NCBI GenBank assembly: GCA_013388925.1
Contig: JACAEJ010000013.1
Location: forward strand, 1-38,833
DNA: 38,833 nt
Origin: Nitrososphaerales archaeon
GTDB lineage: Archaea > Thermoproteota > Nitrososphaeria > Nitrososphaerales > JACAEJ01
Direction: 5' to 3'
Shown here: piece after piece, positions 24,195 to 33,428 of the stretch
How the letters are laid out: every line of letters starts with the position of its first letter
How positions within the stretch are numbered: position 1 is the stretch's first letter
The notes under the pieces: generated by a model
The model's database searches: none
What the model was told of the DNA's origin: nothing
What the model saw: only the letters and a program-made list of their open reading frames with translations
Translations under genes and position numbers: made by a program

Positions 24195-24302
24195 TCAAAC
24201 CCTCTCCACGATCTTGTCTAGGCATTTCCTCCTCCCAAGCATGCCGTTGCCAAACTTGCCTATGGCAGTCCTAACAGCGCTGGCAATGAGGACATCCCGC
24301 AT
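24195..24302 (-). pseudogene. Remnant of a thiolase (acetyl-CoA acetyltransferase) N-terminus
   Basis: A 35-codon frame from ATG 24302 begins with RDVLIASAVRTAIGKFGNG, the diagnostic N-terminus of thiolases, then turns into LGRRKCLDKIVERV and stops. A complete thiolase has about 390 residues. The start signals survive: AAGGAGTG about 6 nt before the ATG and a TTTTTATAAG TATA-like element near 24328-24337. Deletion of nearly the whole gene body just after the first motif is the simplest explanation. It lies 63 nt upstream of acdB, so the two may once have been one acyl-CoA operon. Confidence 0.6.
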
Positions 24303-24346
24303 GTGTATCACTCCTTAACTTTTTACTAGGTCTTATAAAAACAAAA

Positions 24347-25729
24347 TTAAGAACGAGAATAATCTTCACAAGTTCTTAAAAAATTCTTTACAAACCTTCG
24401 TTGATAAGCGAAATGCATGTGCATGTAAGATGCCAAGGCCTTGTGCTCGAGCCAAGCGTCGCGCTTACCATCTATCCCCCTCCCCACCTTCATTCTGTAG
24501 GAGAACCTTGCATCAATAGGCACATCAAGGATCTTGGAGTAATGGAACTCATGACCTCTCAAAACGTCCCCTTTTCTCGATAGAGGGTTGTCTTCGACTA
24601 CATCAGCAAGGGTGTAGTTCAGGGTAAGATTCTTTGTCATGACGGACCTAGCGTTTAAGAGCCCTACCATCCTATAAGAGCGATTCTTGAAGTCTGTTAT
24701 GTAGTCCGTAAGGTACATCAGCCCTCCGCATTCGGCGTAGATGGGCATCTCGTCCTCGGCCACCTTCTTCACGCTCTTCAGCATGCTGATGTTGGCTCCC
24801 AGTTCTTCTGGTAGCATTTCGGGGAGGCCGCCTCCTATGTAAAGCCCGCTCACACCTTGTGGTATACTATTATCCCTTATCGTGCTGAAGAACTTGATGT
24901 CTGCACCGTAAGCCCTTAGCATGTCTAGGTTGTCCTGATAGTAAAAGTTGAAGGATTCGTCGAAGGCCACACCTATGGCTACGTTCTTCTCGTGCTCGTG
25001 CTCAGGATAGACCGTATGCCTTGATCTAGGGAGCTTCTCTGCGGACTTTGCTATGTATAGGATTTTGTCAATATCGATGTTCTCTTCTATGGTCTCTATG
25101 AGCTTCTCCAGAAAGGGTTCTGGGTGAGCCTTCTCACGCTGAGGTATCAGGCCAAGGTGCCTCTCCTGCATTTCTATGTCTCTATTAAAGGGGAGAGCGC
25201 CTAGGACTGGCAGGCCTGTTGCAGATTGTATCGCTCTTTTGCAAGAATTCTTGTGTTTCTCCCCAGCCACCTTGTTAAGGATAAAGCCAGAAACTCTCAG
25301 ATCAGGATCGTACAGCCTGTATCCAAGAGCCAAGGGTGCAGCGGACTTTGTCATGCCATGAGCGTTTATTACCAGTAAAACTGGGCTCCTCAACAGCTTT
25401 GCAATATGGGCGGTGCTACCGTTTCCATCGCTTTCATCAAAGCCATCGAAGAGTCCCATAACGCCTTCTATGACCGCTATGTCGACATTTCTAACGGCCC
25501 TCTCAAATATCTCTATGATGCCCTCCGAGCTTACCATCCAAGCATCTAGGTTTCGGGAGGGTCTGTTCAATATTATCGAGTGGTGGCTCGGATCTATATA
25601 GTCAGGACCTACCTTGAAGGCCTGAACCTTCAGACCCCTCCTTTTAAGGGCACCCATAATACCTACCGAGATGGTAGTCTTGCCAACCCCGCTGTAAGGG
25701 CCTGCTATCACTATTCTTGGATGAGCCAT
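24347..25729 (-). CDS. cbiA: Cobyrinate a,c-diamide synthase
   Basis: 460 residues, the normal length. The N-terminal P-loop GPYSGVGKTTISVGIMGAL is followed by KVGPDYIDPSHH and VMGLFDGFDESDGNGSTA. The C-terminal glutaminase part carries YAECGGLMYLTD with the nucleophile Cys and GHEFHYSKI near the end. It amidates side chains a and c of cobyrinate in cobamide synthesis; the closely related CfbB acts on Ni-sirohydrochlorin in methanogens. No other cobamide gene is in the window, so substrate choice rests on homology. It is preceded by an 88-bp gap and has its own ATG 25729. Confidence 0.93.
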   Translation of the reverse strand: MAHPRIVIAGPYSGVGKTTISVGIMGALKRRGLKVQAFKVGPDYIDPSHHSIILNRPSRNLDAWMVSSEGIIEIFERAVRNVDIAVIEGVMGLFDGFDESDGNGSTAHIAKLLRSPVLLVINAHGMTKSAAPLALGYRLYDPDLRVSGFILNKVAGEKHKNSCKRAIQSATGLPVLGALPFNRDIEMQERHLGLIPQREKAHPEPFLEKLIETIEENIDIDKILYIAKSAEKLPRSRHTVYPEHEHEKNVAIGVAFDESFNFYYQDNLDMLRAYGADIKFFSTIRDNSIPQGVSGLYIGGGLPEMLPEELGANISMLKSVKKVAEDEMPIYAECGGLMYLTDYITDFKNRSYRMVGLLNARSVMTKNLTLNYTLADVVEDNPLSRKGDVLRGHEFHYSKILDVPIDARFSYRMKVGRGIDGKRDAWLEHKALASYMHMHFAYQRRFVKNFLRTCEDYSRS

Positions 25730-25817
25730 TCTCTCGACCTCGAAATATGGTGATTAATCATCTTCTTCTCTCATACAGGACATTCACTCTTTAACTTAGA
25801 CGGTAGAAAGTCAGTCA

Positions 25818-26480
25818 TTATATATGCTTGGCTTTATCATCAAGAATCCTTCTTAGCGTCTCCAAGGCCGCTGCCTTTGCACCGAATTCTGCATTCTTTC
25901 TATCATCGGCGCTTCCTATGACTATAGAATCGCCCTCCTTGGGTTTCAACTTCTCTATCAACATGTTCAATATCTCGGGCGATCCCTTGAAAGCATCTTT
26001 TTTTCCAGGCATCATAAACTTGCCTTCCTTGTAGGTTAGCGTAGTAGCCCCCATAGCCCCCGCCTTAAGGGCAGCGTCCCTCTGTTCCACTCCATAACCT
26101 ATAACACTTGCAGAAGATCTGATCAAGACAGCCACGTTAAAACGACCCAGTGTGTAGGAGGATGGTGGGATCTCCAAATCTTCCGATATCCTTGAGCCCA
26201 AATCTGAGATTATCTCTTTACCAGAATTGGTAAGTACACAACCCGACTTTGTGGATTTGATGATGCCCTCTCTTTGCAGGCGCTTGACCAAGGTGCGGGT
26301 AGCGCCCTCTCCAAGTTTTAATGTATTTGACAGTTTCGTCCTTCCTATGGGCGATTTCGAGCTCAAAGCTTCCAAGGTCATGAATATGTGAGTGGGAGTA
26401 AAGGATGGGGAGGGCCCTGGCGCTATCCTTTTTACAACTTTATCTATTGTCTTCAAGAATTTCATTTTATCGATTTCCAT
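25818..26480 (-). CDS. Winged-helix protein with DUF4443-like domain
   Basis: 220 residues. The N-terminal 90 residues form a winged helix: TKLSNTLKLGEGATRTLVKR is the recognition part and REGIIKSTKSGCVLTNSG the wing. The C-terminal domain has VIGYGVEQRDAALKAGAMGA followed by TTLTYKEGKFMMPGKK, the pattern I associate with archaeal DUF4443 proteins, and ends with VIGSADDRKNAEFGAKAAAL. The lay-out suggests a ligand-responsive transcription regulator. It is a single gene on the minus strand. Its target is unknown; neighbouring cbiA is downstream of it and could be co-transcribed (88-nt gap). Confidence 0.65.
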   Translation of the reverse strand: MEIDKMKFLKTIDKVVKRIAPGPSPSFTPTHIFMTLEALSSKSPIGRTKLSNTLKLGEGATRTLVKRLQREGIIKSTKSGCVLTNSGKEIISDLGSRISEDLEIPPSSYTLGRFNVAVLIRSSASVIGYGVEQRDAALKAGAMGATTLTYKEGKFMMPGKKDAFKGSPEILNMLIEKLKPKEGDSIVIGSADDRKNAEFGAKAAALETLRRILDDKAKHI

Positions 26481-26562
26481 AAGTTATGAGTTACTCCTCT
26501 ATAAAATTATTGCCGATGTTTTATTGATCTTACCATTATAAACCAAAAAATTTTATCTAGAT

Positions 26563-27924
26563 TCACTTAAGAAGATGCTCTCTCTTCAAGATCTCCCTTG
26601 CGACTATGAGACCAGAAGTGGATGCCTGCACCAGCCCTCTCGTTATGCCCGCTCCATCTCCAGCAGTGAACAAGTTCTTGATCTTGGTCTCGAGGAATTC
26701 GTTGAGTTCGAGCCTTGATGAATAGAACTTTACTTCGATGCCATAAAGAAGTGTGTGTCTCGAGTGTATTCCAGGAGCTATCTTGTCAAGAGCGTTTAGC
26801 ATCTCTTTAATGTCTATCAGGTAGCGCCCTGGCAAGGCGAAGCTCAGATCTCCTGGCTCTGCATCCTCTAGAGTGGGCTTTACCACACTCCTGCTCAGCC
26901 TCTCCCGAGTGGATCTTCTGCCAACTTCGAGATCTCCAAGCCTCTGCACTATTACACCATTTACCAGCAGGTTGGCAAGCTTTGCTGTGTATTTTCCGTA
27001 GGCCACAGGCTCTCTGAAGGGCTCTGTGAAGGATGTGCTCACAAGAACTGCAAAGTTAGTATTCCCAGACTTCTTCTCCTCGTAGCTATGACCGTTCACG
27101 GTTATAACGTCGTCTAAGTGCTCCATCACAACAAAGCCTCTTGGGCAGACACAGAAGGTTCGAACCCTGTCGTCGAAGGACTTTGAATAATATGTAAACT
27201 TGGGTTCATAAAGAATGTCTGTAAGGTGGCTCATCACAGCCGCCGGAACTTCTACCCTAACCCCTATATCCACAGGATTGTTGATGGTCTTTAGACTTAG
27301 CCTAGAGGCTTCTTGCCTAAGCCAGTCCGCCCCGCCTCTTCCAGGAGAGACTACAACATACTTTGCAGGTATCTCATTTCCATCGTTCATCTTCACACCC
27401 TTTACTTCGTCTCCCTGGACTAGGAGGTTGCTCACGAGTCTTCCCATCATCACCTCCACCTTCCCATCTATTGCCTGCCTCATCTTCTTCAGCAACTGGG
27501 GGCATTGATCTGTCCCGAGATGTCTTATACGGCTCGGGATCAGTCTCAGTTCAGCCATAGCCGCTTTCCTAGCAATGTCGGCGATGGCATCGTCGTCATC
27601 GCCATAAATTTTAGTAGGAGCACCGAACTTCAGATAGATTCTCTCAACCTCTTGTATCAATCCTGTTAGCCTTTTCTCATCCACATAATCCTTCAACCAT
27701 CCTCCAGTCTCTGTGGAGAAGGTAAGCTTGCCATCACTGAAGGACCCGGCGCCTCCCCAGCCAAAGAGGATAGAGCCTTTTAAGCGAGTGCGCTCGGATA
27801 TGTCCTTGCCTTTGTCTAGGATTAATACTCTCAGATCTGATTTATCGCAAAGTTCAAGGGCGGTGAAGATACCTGCTGGGCCTGCGCCTACTATGACCAC
27901 GTCATACCTTTCAGGATGGGCCAT
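26563..27924 (-). CDS. FAD-dependent dehydrogenase (COG2509 type)
   Basis: 453 residues. The Rossmann GAGPAGIFTALEL binds FAD, followed by DKGKDISERTRLKGSILFGW and GGAGSFSDGKLTFSTETGGW, the hallmark of the COG2509 group. YVVVSPGRGGADWLRQEA is the second dinucleotide region, and LFTAGDGAGITRGLVQASTS is the C-terminal FAD contact. These are uncharacterised flavoproteins found in many archaea and bacteria. There is no membrane segment. Monocistronic, with ATG 27924 and a short upstream gap of about 80 bp to the aIF5A gene. Confidence 0.9.
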   Translation of the reverse strand: MAHPERYDVVIVGAGPAGIFTALELCDKSDLRVLILDKGKDISERTRLKGSILFGWGGAGSFSDGKLTFSTETGGWLKDYVDEKRLTGLIQEVERIYLKFGAPTKIYGDDDDAIADIARKAAMAELRLIPSRIRHLGTDQCPQLLKKMRQAIDGKVEVMMGRLVSNLLVQGDEVKGVKMNDGNEIPAKYVVVSPGRGGADWLRQEASRLSLKTINNPVDIGVRVEVPAAVMSHLTDILYEPKFTYYSKSFDDRVRTFCVCPRGFVVMEHLDDVITVNGHSYEEKKSGNTNFAVLVSTSFTEPFREPVAYGKYTAKLANLLVNGVIVQRLGDLEVGRRSTRERLSRSVVKPTLEDAEPGDLSFALPGRYLIDIKEMLNALDKIAPGIHSRHTLLYGIEVKFYSSRLELNEFLETKIKNLFTAGDGAGITRGLVQASTSGLIVAREILKREHLLK

Positions 27925-28006
27925 CTATCCTTTTCAATCAAGGATTCTTCGATGCTTTTAAGATTTTCCTTTTTGTCACATATGAGAGTATAAAGTCACC
28001 ATGGAG

Positions 28007-28402
28007 TTAGCCCTTTATACGCATTATCTTAGTCTTCCCTAAGACTCTCCAGTACTCCACTTCTTTCCCCGAGGAGAGCTTTTCCTTCAGCTCTGATTCA
28101 TCAGGCTCAGGAACCTCGAAGACTTAAAAACTTTCAAGGTCCATGATCTGAACCCTGTCGGGCATCGTGGAGACAATCTGACCTCCCTTCTTCTCCACTA
28201 TGGGGACTTGGACCATGCTGTCCACGGGGGACACTATGCTTCTCTTTACGCCATCGAATAGTCCTATACCTACAACTCTTGCCTTCGCAGACCCGTGCTT
28301 TCCTGGCTTGGATTTGTCGTAGGACACTATCCTGCAGGCTTCATTGTCAATGATTATGTACGAGCCTTCTTTCAGGCTACCAAGGTCTACTGGCTTGCTC
28401 AA
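28007..28402 (-). CDS. Translation factor aIF5A with an in-frame TAA (disrupted or read through)
   Basis: From TTG 28402 the frame gives the SH3-like domain with the hypusination site KPGKHGSAKARVVGIG and the start of the OB domain, ending MDLESF at TAA (28126-28124). The same frame continues for 38 sense codons to TAA 28009-28007 and encodes VFEVPEPDE, EVEYWRVLGKTKIMRIK, which is the normal aIF5A C-terminus. The whole frame has 131 codons before its last stop, the usual archaeal length. At the TAA, relatives have Glu (Y-E-T-F), so GAA to TAA, one base, explains it. aIF5A helps the ribosome with stalling sequences and is essential. The alternative is a sequencing error. Confidence 0.9.
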
Positions 28403-28470
28403 AATTAACTCCCCTACGCAACCTTGATCGTCTAAGTGGTATATAAATAAAAAAGACGATACTTTGAAGC

Positions 28471-28665
28471 CTATTTGTAGGCTATAAGGATTACACCGAT
28501 CTCCTTCTCCAGCTTCTGTACCTTTGCCAGATGCTCTTTGGAAAGAGTAGCTATAGCAGGGGTCTTCTCAACGACTAGAAGGTAAACGTCCCCCAATTCT
28601 TTTTCTAAATCCTGAACTTTTTTCAATTGGGTTTTCTTTAGGCGAGCGTATGTAGGATGCACCAT
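28471..28665 (-). CDS. Small protein with an internal repeat, unknown function
   Basis: 64 residues from ATG 28665. The chain repeats itself: QLKKVQDLEKELGDVYLLVV (about residues 13-32) and HLAKVQKLEKEIGVILIAYK (about 45-64) share the L-x-K-V-Q-x-L-E-K-E-hydrophobic-G pattern. Each unit would be a helix followed by a strand, so the fold may be a small alpha/beta hairpin dimer. No known family is recognised. It is 68 nt upstream of the aIF5A start on the same strand, and an AT-rich patch (ATATAAATAAAAAAG, about 28441-28455) between them could be the aIF5A promoter. Confidence 0.55.
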   Translation of the reverse strand: MVHPTYARLKKTQLKKVQDLEKELGDVYLLVVEKTPAIATLSKEHLAKVQKLEKEIGVILIAYK

Positions 28666-28877
28666 ATATGCTCTGTTTCTATTGAACCTCTCAGATATAT
28701 TAGCGTTTTGAGTGTTGATTTAAAGTTGGTCAATCATGATATACACTCTAAGATTACGTATCAGCACTCATAATCTCAATCATAGCGCTTGGCGCTCAGA
28801 CGGCTCTTCCTTTACATCATCCGATAATCCCTTCAACCCGTTACATTTAATTCTGTCCTGCTACAAGATGGTCTTGA

Positions 28878-29564
28878 ATGCGATCGATCGAAGGCTCAAA
28901 AGCGTTGGTGCTATCATCAGGCGGAAAAGATTCCATCCTAGCCCTTCATAAGGCTTGGCATGTAGGGTTAAGAATAGATGGAATAATAACCATGTTACCA
29001 GAAGACCCTGAGAGCATGCTGTACCATACTCACAACGTTGAGCATGTAGAGAAGATAGCCGATTGTATAGGCATAGAATGGTATGGATTCAAAGCCAGAA
29101 AAAAAGAAGAAGAATTATCACTGGAACGAGCCCTCAAGAAATTAGATGCTGAAGTTCTAGTCAGTGGAGGAATATCATCGAAGTATCAGAAGGATAGGTT
29201 CGATAAAGTATCCGAATCTGCTAATATGAGGCACTTTTCTCCTCTTTGGGGAATGAGACCTTACGATGTCCTAAAGGAGGTATTGTCTATGAAGATGGAT
29301 GTTATGATCGTCGCAGTTGCAGCCTATGGGCTGGATGAAAAATGGCTAGGCAAGCACCTTACGGAGGAGAGTGTTGGCGAATTGTTGGAACTATCGAAAA
29401 AGCACCACTTTGACCTTGTGGGAGAAGGTGGAGATATAGAGACCTTTGTCCTAGACGCACCCCTTTATAAGAAAAGGCTAATACCTTTAAAGGTAATAAA
29501 AAGATGGGAGAAAGACTCCGGTGCCCTGAAGATTCGAGATTTGATGGTGGTAGACAAAGGGTGA
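28878..29564 (+). CDS. dph6: Diphthine-ammonia ligase-like ATP pyrophosphatase Dph6
   Basis: 228 residues. LVLSSGGKDSILALHKAW is the PP-loop that adenylates the substrate; AEVLVSGGISSKYQKDR and FSPLWGMRPYDVLKEV, then EGGDIETFVLDAPLYKKRL, are the Dph6 signatures. The enzyme performs the last step of diphthamide synthesis on elongation factor 2, converting diphthine to the amide with ATP and ammonia. The length suits archaeal members, which lack the extra domains of the yeast protein. It precedes srp54 by 4 nt, so both are in one transcript. Confidence 0.88.
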   Translation: MRSIEGSKALVLSSGGKDSILALHKAWHVGLRIDGIITMLPEDPESMLYHTHNVEHVEKIADCIGIEWYGFKARKKEEELSLERALKKLDAEVLVSGGISSKYQKDRFDKVSESANMRHFSPLWGMRPYDVLKEVLSMKMDVMIVAVAAYGLDEKWLGKHLTEESVGELLELSKKHHFDLVGEGGDIETFVLDAPLYKKRLIPLKVIKRWEKDSGALKIRDLMVVDKG

Positions 29565-29568
29565 TGAG

Positions 29569-30891
29569 ATGCTAGATAGACTGAAGGAGGGTTTGCAAGC
29601 AGCGATAAGGAGGATTCTATCCGCCAGCACGGTGGATGAGCAATTGATAAAGGAGTTTGTGAAGGACACTCAGAGGGCATTGTTGCAGGCTGATGTCAAC
29701 GTAAAGTTGGTCTTTGATATATCATCAAAGATAGAGAAGAGAGCCATTGACGGAGAGCTCCCCCCAGGCCTGTCGAGAAAGGATTACATCTTAAAGATTC
29801 TCTACGACGAACTGACCAATATAATGGGCTCTGAAGGCAGACTAGAACTCCCAACCAACAGGGTCAATGTAATCTTGCTCATGGGTATTCAGGGATCTGG
29901 CAAGACGCTGGTTTCAGCAAAGCTGGCAAGATATTTACAGAAGAGAGGGTACAAGGTTGGTCTAGTCTGCACCGATACATTTCGACCCGGTGCTCTGGTA
30001 CAGTTGAAGACCTATGCTAAAGACATTGGTATAGATGTCTTCGGGGATGAAAAGTTCGATGATTCGATAAAGGTTGCCATAGAAGGGGTTAGACACTTCA
30101 AGGAGAAGAAGAACGTCATAATCGTGGATACGGCTGGGAGGCACAAGGAGGAGAAGGGGCTGTTGGAGGAGATGAGACAAATATCGAGCAAGATAGCTCC
30201 AGATCTAACGTTGCTTGTCATAGATGGTACTATAGGTCAGCAGTGCTATGCCCAGTCTGAAGCCTTCCACAAGGCCGTGCCCGTCGGAGGGATAATAGTT
30301 ACAAAGTTGGACGGTGCTGCGAAGGGTGGTGGTGCTCTTGCCGCTGCGGCGGCCACCGGAGCGAAAATACTTTTTATAGGCACTGGGGAGAGGGTGGACG
30401 ATCTAGAAGCTTTTTCCCCTACAAGGTTCGTTGGTAGGCTTTTAGGACTAGGTGATATAAGAACTCTCATCGAAAGAGCTAAGGAGCTAGAGATAGAGGC
30501 GGATGAGAAGAAGGTCCAGAGGATGATCTCTGGTAAGATGACCATGGATGACCTCTATTTCCAGTTGGAACAGGTAAAGAAGATGGGTTCCCTAAGAAGA
30601 ATATTTGAACTGATCCCTGGCCTATCATCGGCCATACCGAAAGAGAGTCTAGAAGAATTAGAGGTTAGAATGAAGAGATGGAAGAACATTATTCAGTCCA
30701 TGACGAAGGCTGAGAAGGAGAGCCCTGAAATTCTGAATTCGTCGAGGATAAGAAGGATAGCTATGGGTTCTGGCACCCACGAGAAGGAGGTCAAGGAGAT
30801 GCTGGCAAAGTATAGGCAGACCAAGGCCATAATGAAAGCATCGAAGGGCAGAGAAATGAGGCAGCTTCTGAAGAGGATGGCTACCGAGTGA
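29569..30891 (+). CDS. srp54: Signal recognition particle GTPase SRP54
   Basis: 440 residues. The N domain (1-90) has [18 protein letters not shown]. The G domain shows [20 protein letters not shown] (G1), [17 protein letters not shown] (G2), [18 protein letters not shown] (G3) and [13 protein letters not shown] (G4). The M domain holds [20 protein letters not shown] and [11 protein letters not shown], which bind SRP RNA helix 8 and form the signal-peptide groove. It targets nascent membrane and secreted proteins. It follows dph6 by 4 nt and is convergent with the copper chaperone gene. No SRP RNA gene is seen in the window. Confidence 0.97.
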   Translation: MLDRLKEGLQAAIRRILSASTVDEQLIKEFVKDTQRALLQADVNVKLVFDISSKIEKRAIDGELPPGLSRKDYILKILYDELTNIMGSEGRLELPTNRVNVILLMGIQGSGKTLVSAKLARYLQKRGYKVGLVCTDTFRPGALVQLKTYAKDIGIDVFGDEKFDDSIKVAIEGVRHFKEKKNVIIVDTAGRHKEEKGLLEEMRQISSKIAPDLTLLVIDGTIGQQCYAQSEAFHKAVPVGGIIVTKLDGAAKGGGALAAAAATGAKILFIGTGERVDDLEAFSPTRFVGRLLGLGDIRTLIERAKELEIEADEKKVQRMISGKMTMDDLYFQLEQVKKMGSLRRIFELIPGLSSAIPKESLEELEVRMKRWKNIIQSMTKAEKESPEILNSSRIRRIAMGSGTHEKEVKEMLAKYRQTKAIMKASKGREMRQLLKRMATE

Positions 30892-30911
30892 TCTCTTATA
30901 GTGACATTTTA

Positions 30912-31160
30912 TTAATGATGTACAAAGGCTTCATATCCTGCTCTCTCTTTTATCAACCTTAGAATTTTGTCTTCGTCTATGACTTTGGGGTCGAATTCGA
31001 CAAAGACAGTATCCAAAACGTAACTCACCCAGACCCTCTTTATTCCCCTTATACCCTTTAGCGTCTTGTCTAGGACAAGTGAGCATGAGTAACAGTCCAT
31101 GCCCGTTATCCTGACCCTTATCCTACGCTTTTCTTCTGCTTTGGCCAATCTAAACATCAT
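30912..31160 (-). CDS. copZ: Copper chaperone-like HMA-domain protein
   Basis: 82 residues: a ferredoxin-like heavy-metal-associated domain with the [15 protein letters not shown] loop, giving the CxxC metal pair at about residues 23 and 26, and the later conserved Gly-Tyr of [11 protein letters not shown] short basic N-terminus precedes it. Such proteins hand Cu(I) to the P-type ATPase. Its start overlaps the stop of the copA gene by 4 nt and it is the second gene of that operon. The terminal His-His pair may add metal affinity. Confidence 0.85.
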   Translation of the reverse strand: MMFRLAKAEEKRRIRVRITGMDCYSCSLVLDKTLKGIRGIKRVWVSYVLDTVFVEFDPKVIDEDKILRLIKERAGYEAFVHH

Positions 31161-33220
31161 TCTGGTCTGAACCTTCTAAGTAAGAGGGTGTTGGTCACTA
31201 CTGTGACGGAGCTCATAGCCATGGCCCCTGCGGCAAGTATCGGACTTATTATTCCCAAAGCAGCAGCAGGTATTAGGGCTGTATTATAGGCAAAGGCCCA
31301 GAAGAGGTTCTGTTTGACTTTGGATAAGGTCCTTCTGCTCAGCTTTATGGCGGTAACTACATCCTTTAAGTCGTCCTTGATCAAGATTATGCCTCCGGTC
31401 TCCTTTGCAATGTCTGTGCCACTACCCACGGCTATCCCAAGGTCGGCTTGGGCCAAGGCTGGAGCATCATTTATTCCATCGCCAACCATGGCTACAGACT
31501 TTCCTTCTCTCTGTAGTTTCTTGATGACCTCGGACTTTTCCCAGGGTAACACCTCAGCAATCACCTTACCTATGCCTAACTGTTTTGCTATAGCTTCGGC
31601 CGTCCTTTTGTTGTCTCCAGAAAGCATTATAACTTCCAGACCCAGTCTGGTAAGGCTTTCAACAGCTTCTTTTGCCTCCTTCTTAGGCAGGTCGGCAACA
31701 GCTATCAAGCCCATGACTCTTTGTTTCGAAGCCAAGAGCACAACTGTCTTCCCATCACCCTCCAGCTCCTTGATGCGATCTTCGTATTCATTGATGCCTA
31801 TCCCTTTGTCCGTCATGAGCCTTCTGTTGCCCAGAAGGTATTCACTCCCCTTGAAGGTCATCCTTACGCCATGGCCCGGGATTGCTTCAAAGGATTCTGG
31901 ATCGGATATTTCTAGCCCCCTTTCCTCGGCTTTTCTTAAGATTGCTTCTCCCAGAGGATGCTCAGACCCTCTTTCAGCTATTGCAGCTATCCTAAGAGTC
32001 TCTTCGTCACTGAGATCTGCCAAAGAGATTACATCCGTTACCGAGGGCTCTCCTTTTGTTAACGTGCCAGTTTTGTCGAAAACCATGGCGTCTATCCTGC
32101 GAGACCTCTCAAGGTACTCGGCCCCTTTAATTAAAATCCCATTCTCAGCGCCTTTTCCTGTTCCCGTCACTAGGGCTATGGGGGTCGCTATGCCTAGAGC
32201 GCAAGGGCAGGCTATTATTAAAACGGCTACGAACGCCAGCAAGGCAAAGCCAAAGCTTCTTCCAGCTATAAGGTACCAGCCTACAAACGCTCCTACTGCT
32301 ATGAAAATCACTATCGGAACAAAGTAAGAAGAGATCCTATCGACCAGCCTTTCGACAGGAGCCTTTGTGGACTGAGCCTCTTCTACAAGGTTGATGATCT
32401 GGGACAGAGTCGTGTCTGCGCCCACCTTTGTAGCCCTGAACTTTAATAGTCCAGTTTTGTTTATCGTAGCCCCTATCACTTCGTCGCCTACCTTCTTCTC
32501 CACGGGGATGCTTTCTCCTGTGATCATCTTCTCATCCACGGGGGAGTGGCCTTCTACGACCTCGCCATCGACGGGGATTTTCTCTCCAGGCTTGACCAAG
32601 ATTAAGTCTCCAACATTGACCTCTTCGACGGGAACCTGCTCCTCTCTCCCGTTACGGATTACGGTTGCGAGGGAGGGTTGTAGATCGAGAAGCCTTCTGA
32701 CGGCTTCAGAGGCTCTTCCCTTGGCTACATGCTCTAGAGTCCTCCCAACCAGCACTAGAGCTATTATGAGCGAAGCCGTATCGAAGTACACCTCTGAGCT
32801 GGGCAAAGCTCCAGGAAAGAAGGTTACTATCGTGCTGTAGAGCCAAGCTGTGCTCGTGCCAACAGCGATTAGAGAGTCCATGTTCGCCGACTTGTTTCTT
32901 ATAGCGTCCAGTGTGCCTCTGTAGAAGCGCATTCCAGCCACAAACTGTACAGGAGTTGCAACGAGGAACTGCAATGTATAGCCAGTAAAGGCGGGAGGGG
33001 TCAAAGGAGTAAAGGCTAGCAAGAATACGATCACCCCTAAAATCATCGAGAATGCCGTAAGCATCTTCAAATTACGCAATTCTACTTCTGGTTTGAGGAA
33101 GGTTTCCAAACAAGTCTTGCTGCAAAAATAATACTCCCTTCCCCTCACGGTCGCCTTAAGATTTGTGGTCTTCTCATTTACATACATACCACATACGGGA
33201 TCTTTTGCCACATATCTCAC
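31157..33220 (-). CDS. copA: Copper-translocating P-type ATPase with N-terminal YHS domain
   Basis: 687 residues from GTG 33220. A YHS-type metal domain ([10 protein letters not shown] and [12 protein letters not shown]) precedes the membrane part. [17 protein letters not shown] holds the CPC of TM6; [11 protein letters not shown] (TM7 Tyr-Asn) and [12 protein letters not shown] (TM8 Met-Ser-Ser) define the P1B-1 Cu(I) group. [12 protein letters not shown] carries the phosphorylated Asp, then ERGSEHPLG (HP motif) and [18 protein letters not shown]. Eight membrane segments are expected. It exports Cu(I) from the cytoplasm. The 208-bp divergent gap (33221-33428) is AT-rich and should contain the operon promoter; no operator was recognised. 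Confidence 0.95.
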   Translation of the reverse strand: MRYVAKDPVCGMYVNEKTTNLKATVRGREYYFCSKTCLETFLKPEVELRNLKMLTAFSMILGVIVFLLAFTPLTPPAFTGYTLQFLVATPVQFVAGMRFYRGTLDAIRNKSANMDSLIAVGTSTAWLYSTIVTFFPGALPSSEVYFDTASLIIALVLVGRTLEHVAKGRASEAVRRLLDLQPSLATVIRNGREEQVPVEEVNVGDLILVKPGEKIPVDGEVVEGHSPVDEKMITGESIPVEKKVGDEVIGATINKTGLLKFRATKVGADTTLSQIINLVEEAQSTKAPVERLVDRISSYFVPIVIFIAVGAFVGWYLIAGRSFGFALLAFVAVLIIACPCALGIATPIALVTGTGKGAENGILIKGAEYLERSRRIDAMVFDKTGTLTKGEPSVTDVISLADLSDEETLRIAAIAERGSEHPLGEAILRKAEERGLEISDPESFEAIPGHGVRMTFKGSEYLLGNRRLMTDKGIGINEYEDRIKELEGDGKTVVLLASKQRVMGLIAVADLPKKEAKEAVESLTRLGLEVIMLSGDNKRTAEAIAKQLGIGKVIAEVLPWEKSEVIKKLQREGKSVAMVGDGINDAPALAQADLGIAVGSGTDIAKETGGIILIKDDLKDVVTAIKLSRRTLSKVKQNLFWAFAYNTALIPAAALGIISPILAAGAMAMSSVTVVTNTLLLRRFRPE

Positions 33221-33428
33221 CTCACTTTTTTGGATTTTTCAGGTGCTTCAACCAGATATTACCATAATTATCCTTAAAAGATTATCACTTTTGAATAAGA
33301 AAGAATTATAGCCGTGTAATTAGCAAAGTCAGATTGTTTACAGAGAGTTTTTCTTTTAAATCCAGTTTTGTTTCACTTAACTTATTAATCACCCTGCTGA
33401 AATGTCCAAACGCTCTTAAGGTGTCTTC

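Noticed and set aside
28124-28126. Selenocysteine or pyrrolysine insertion at the aIF5A internal stop
   Set aside because: Those use TGA and TAG; this codon is TAA and the homologous residue is Glu.
31314-32327. Long plus-strand frame opposite copA
   Set aside because: Shadow of the copA coding strand; no family features and it mirrors copA codon bias.
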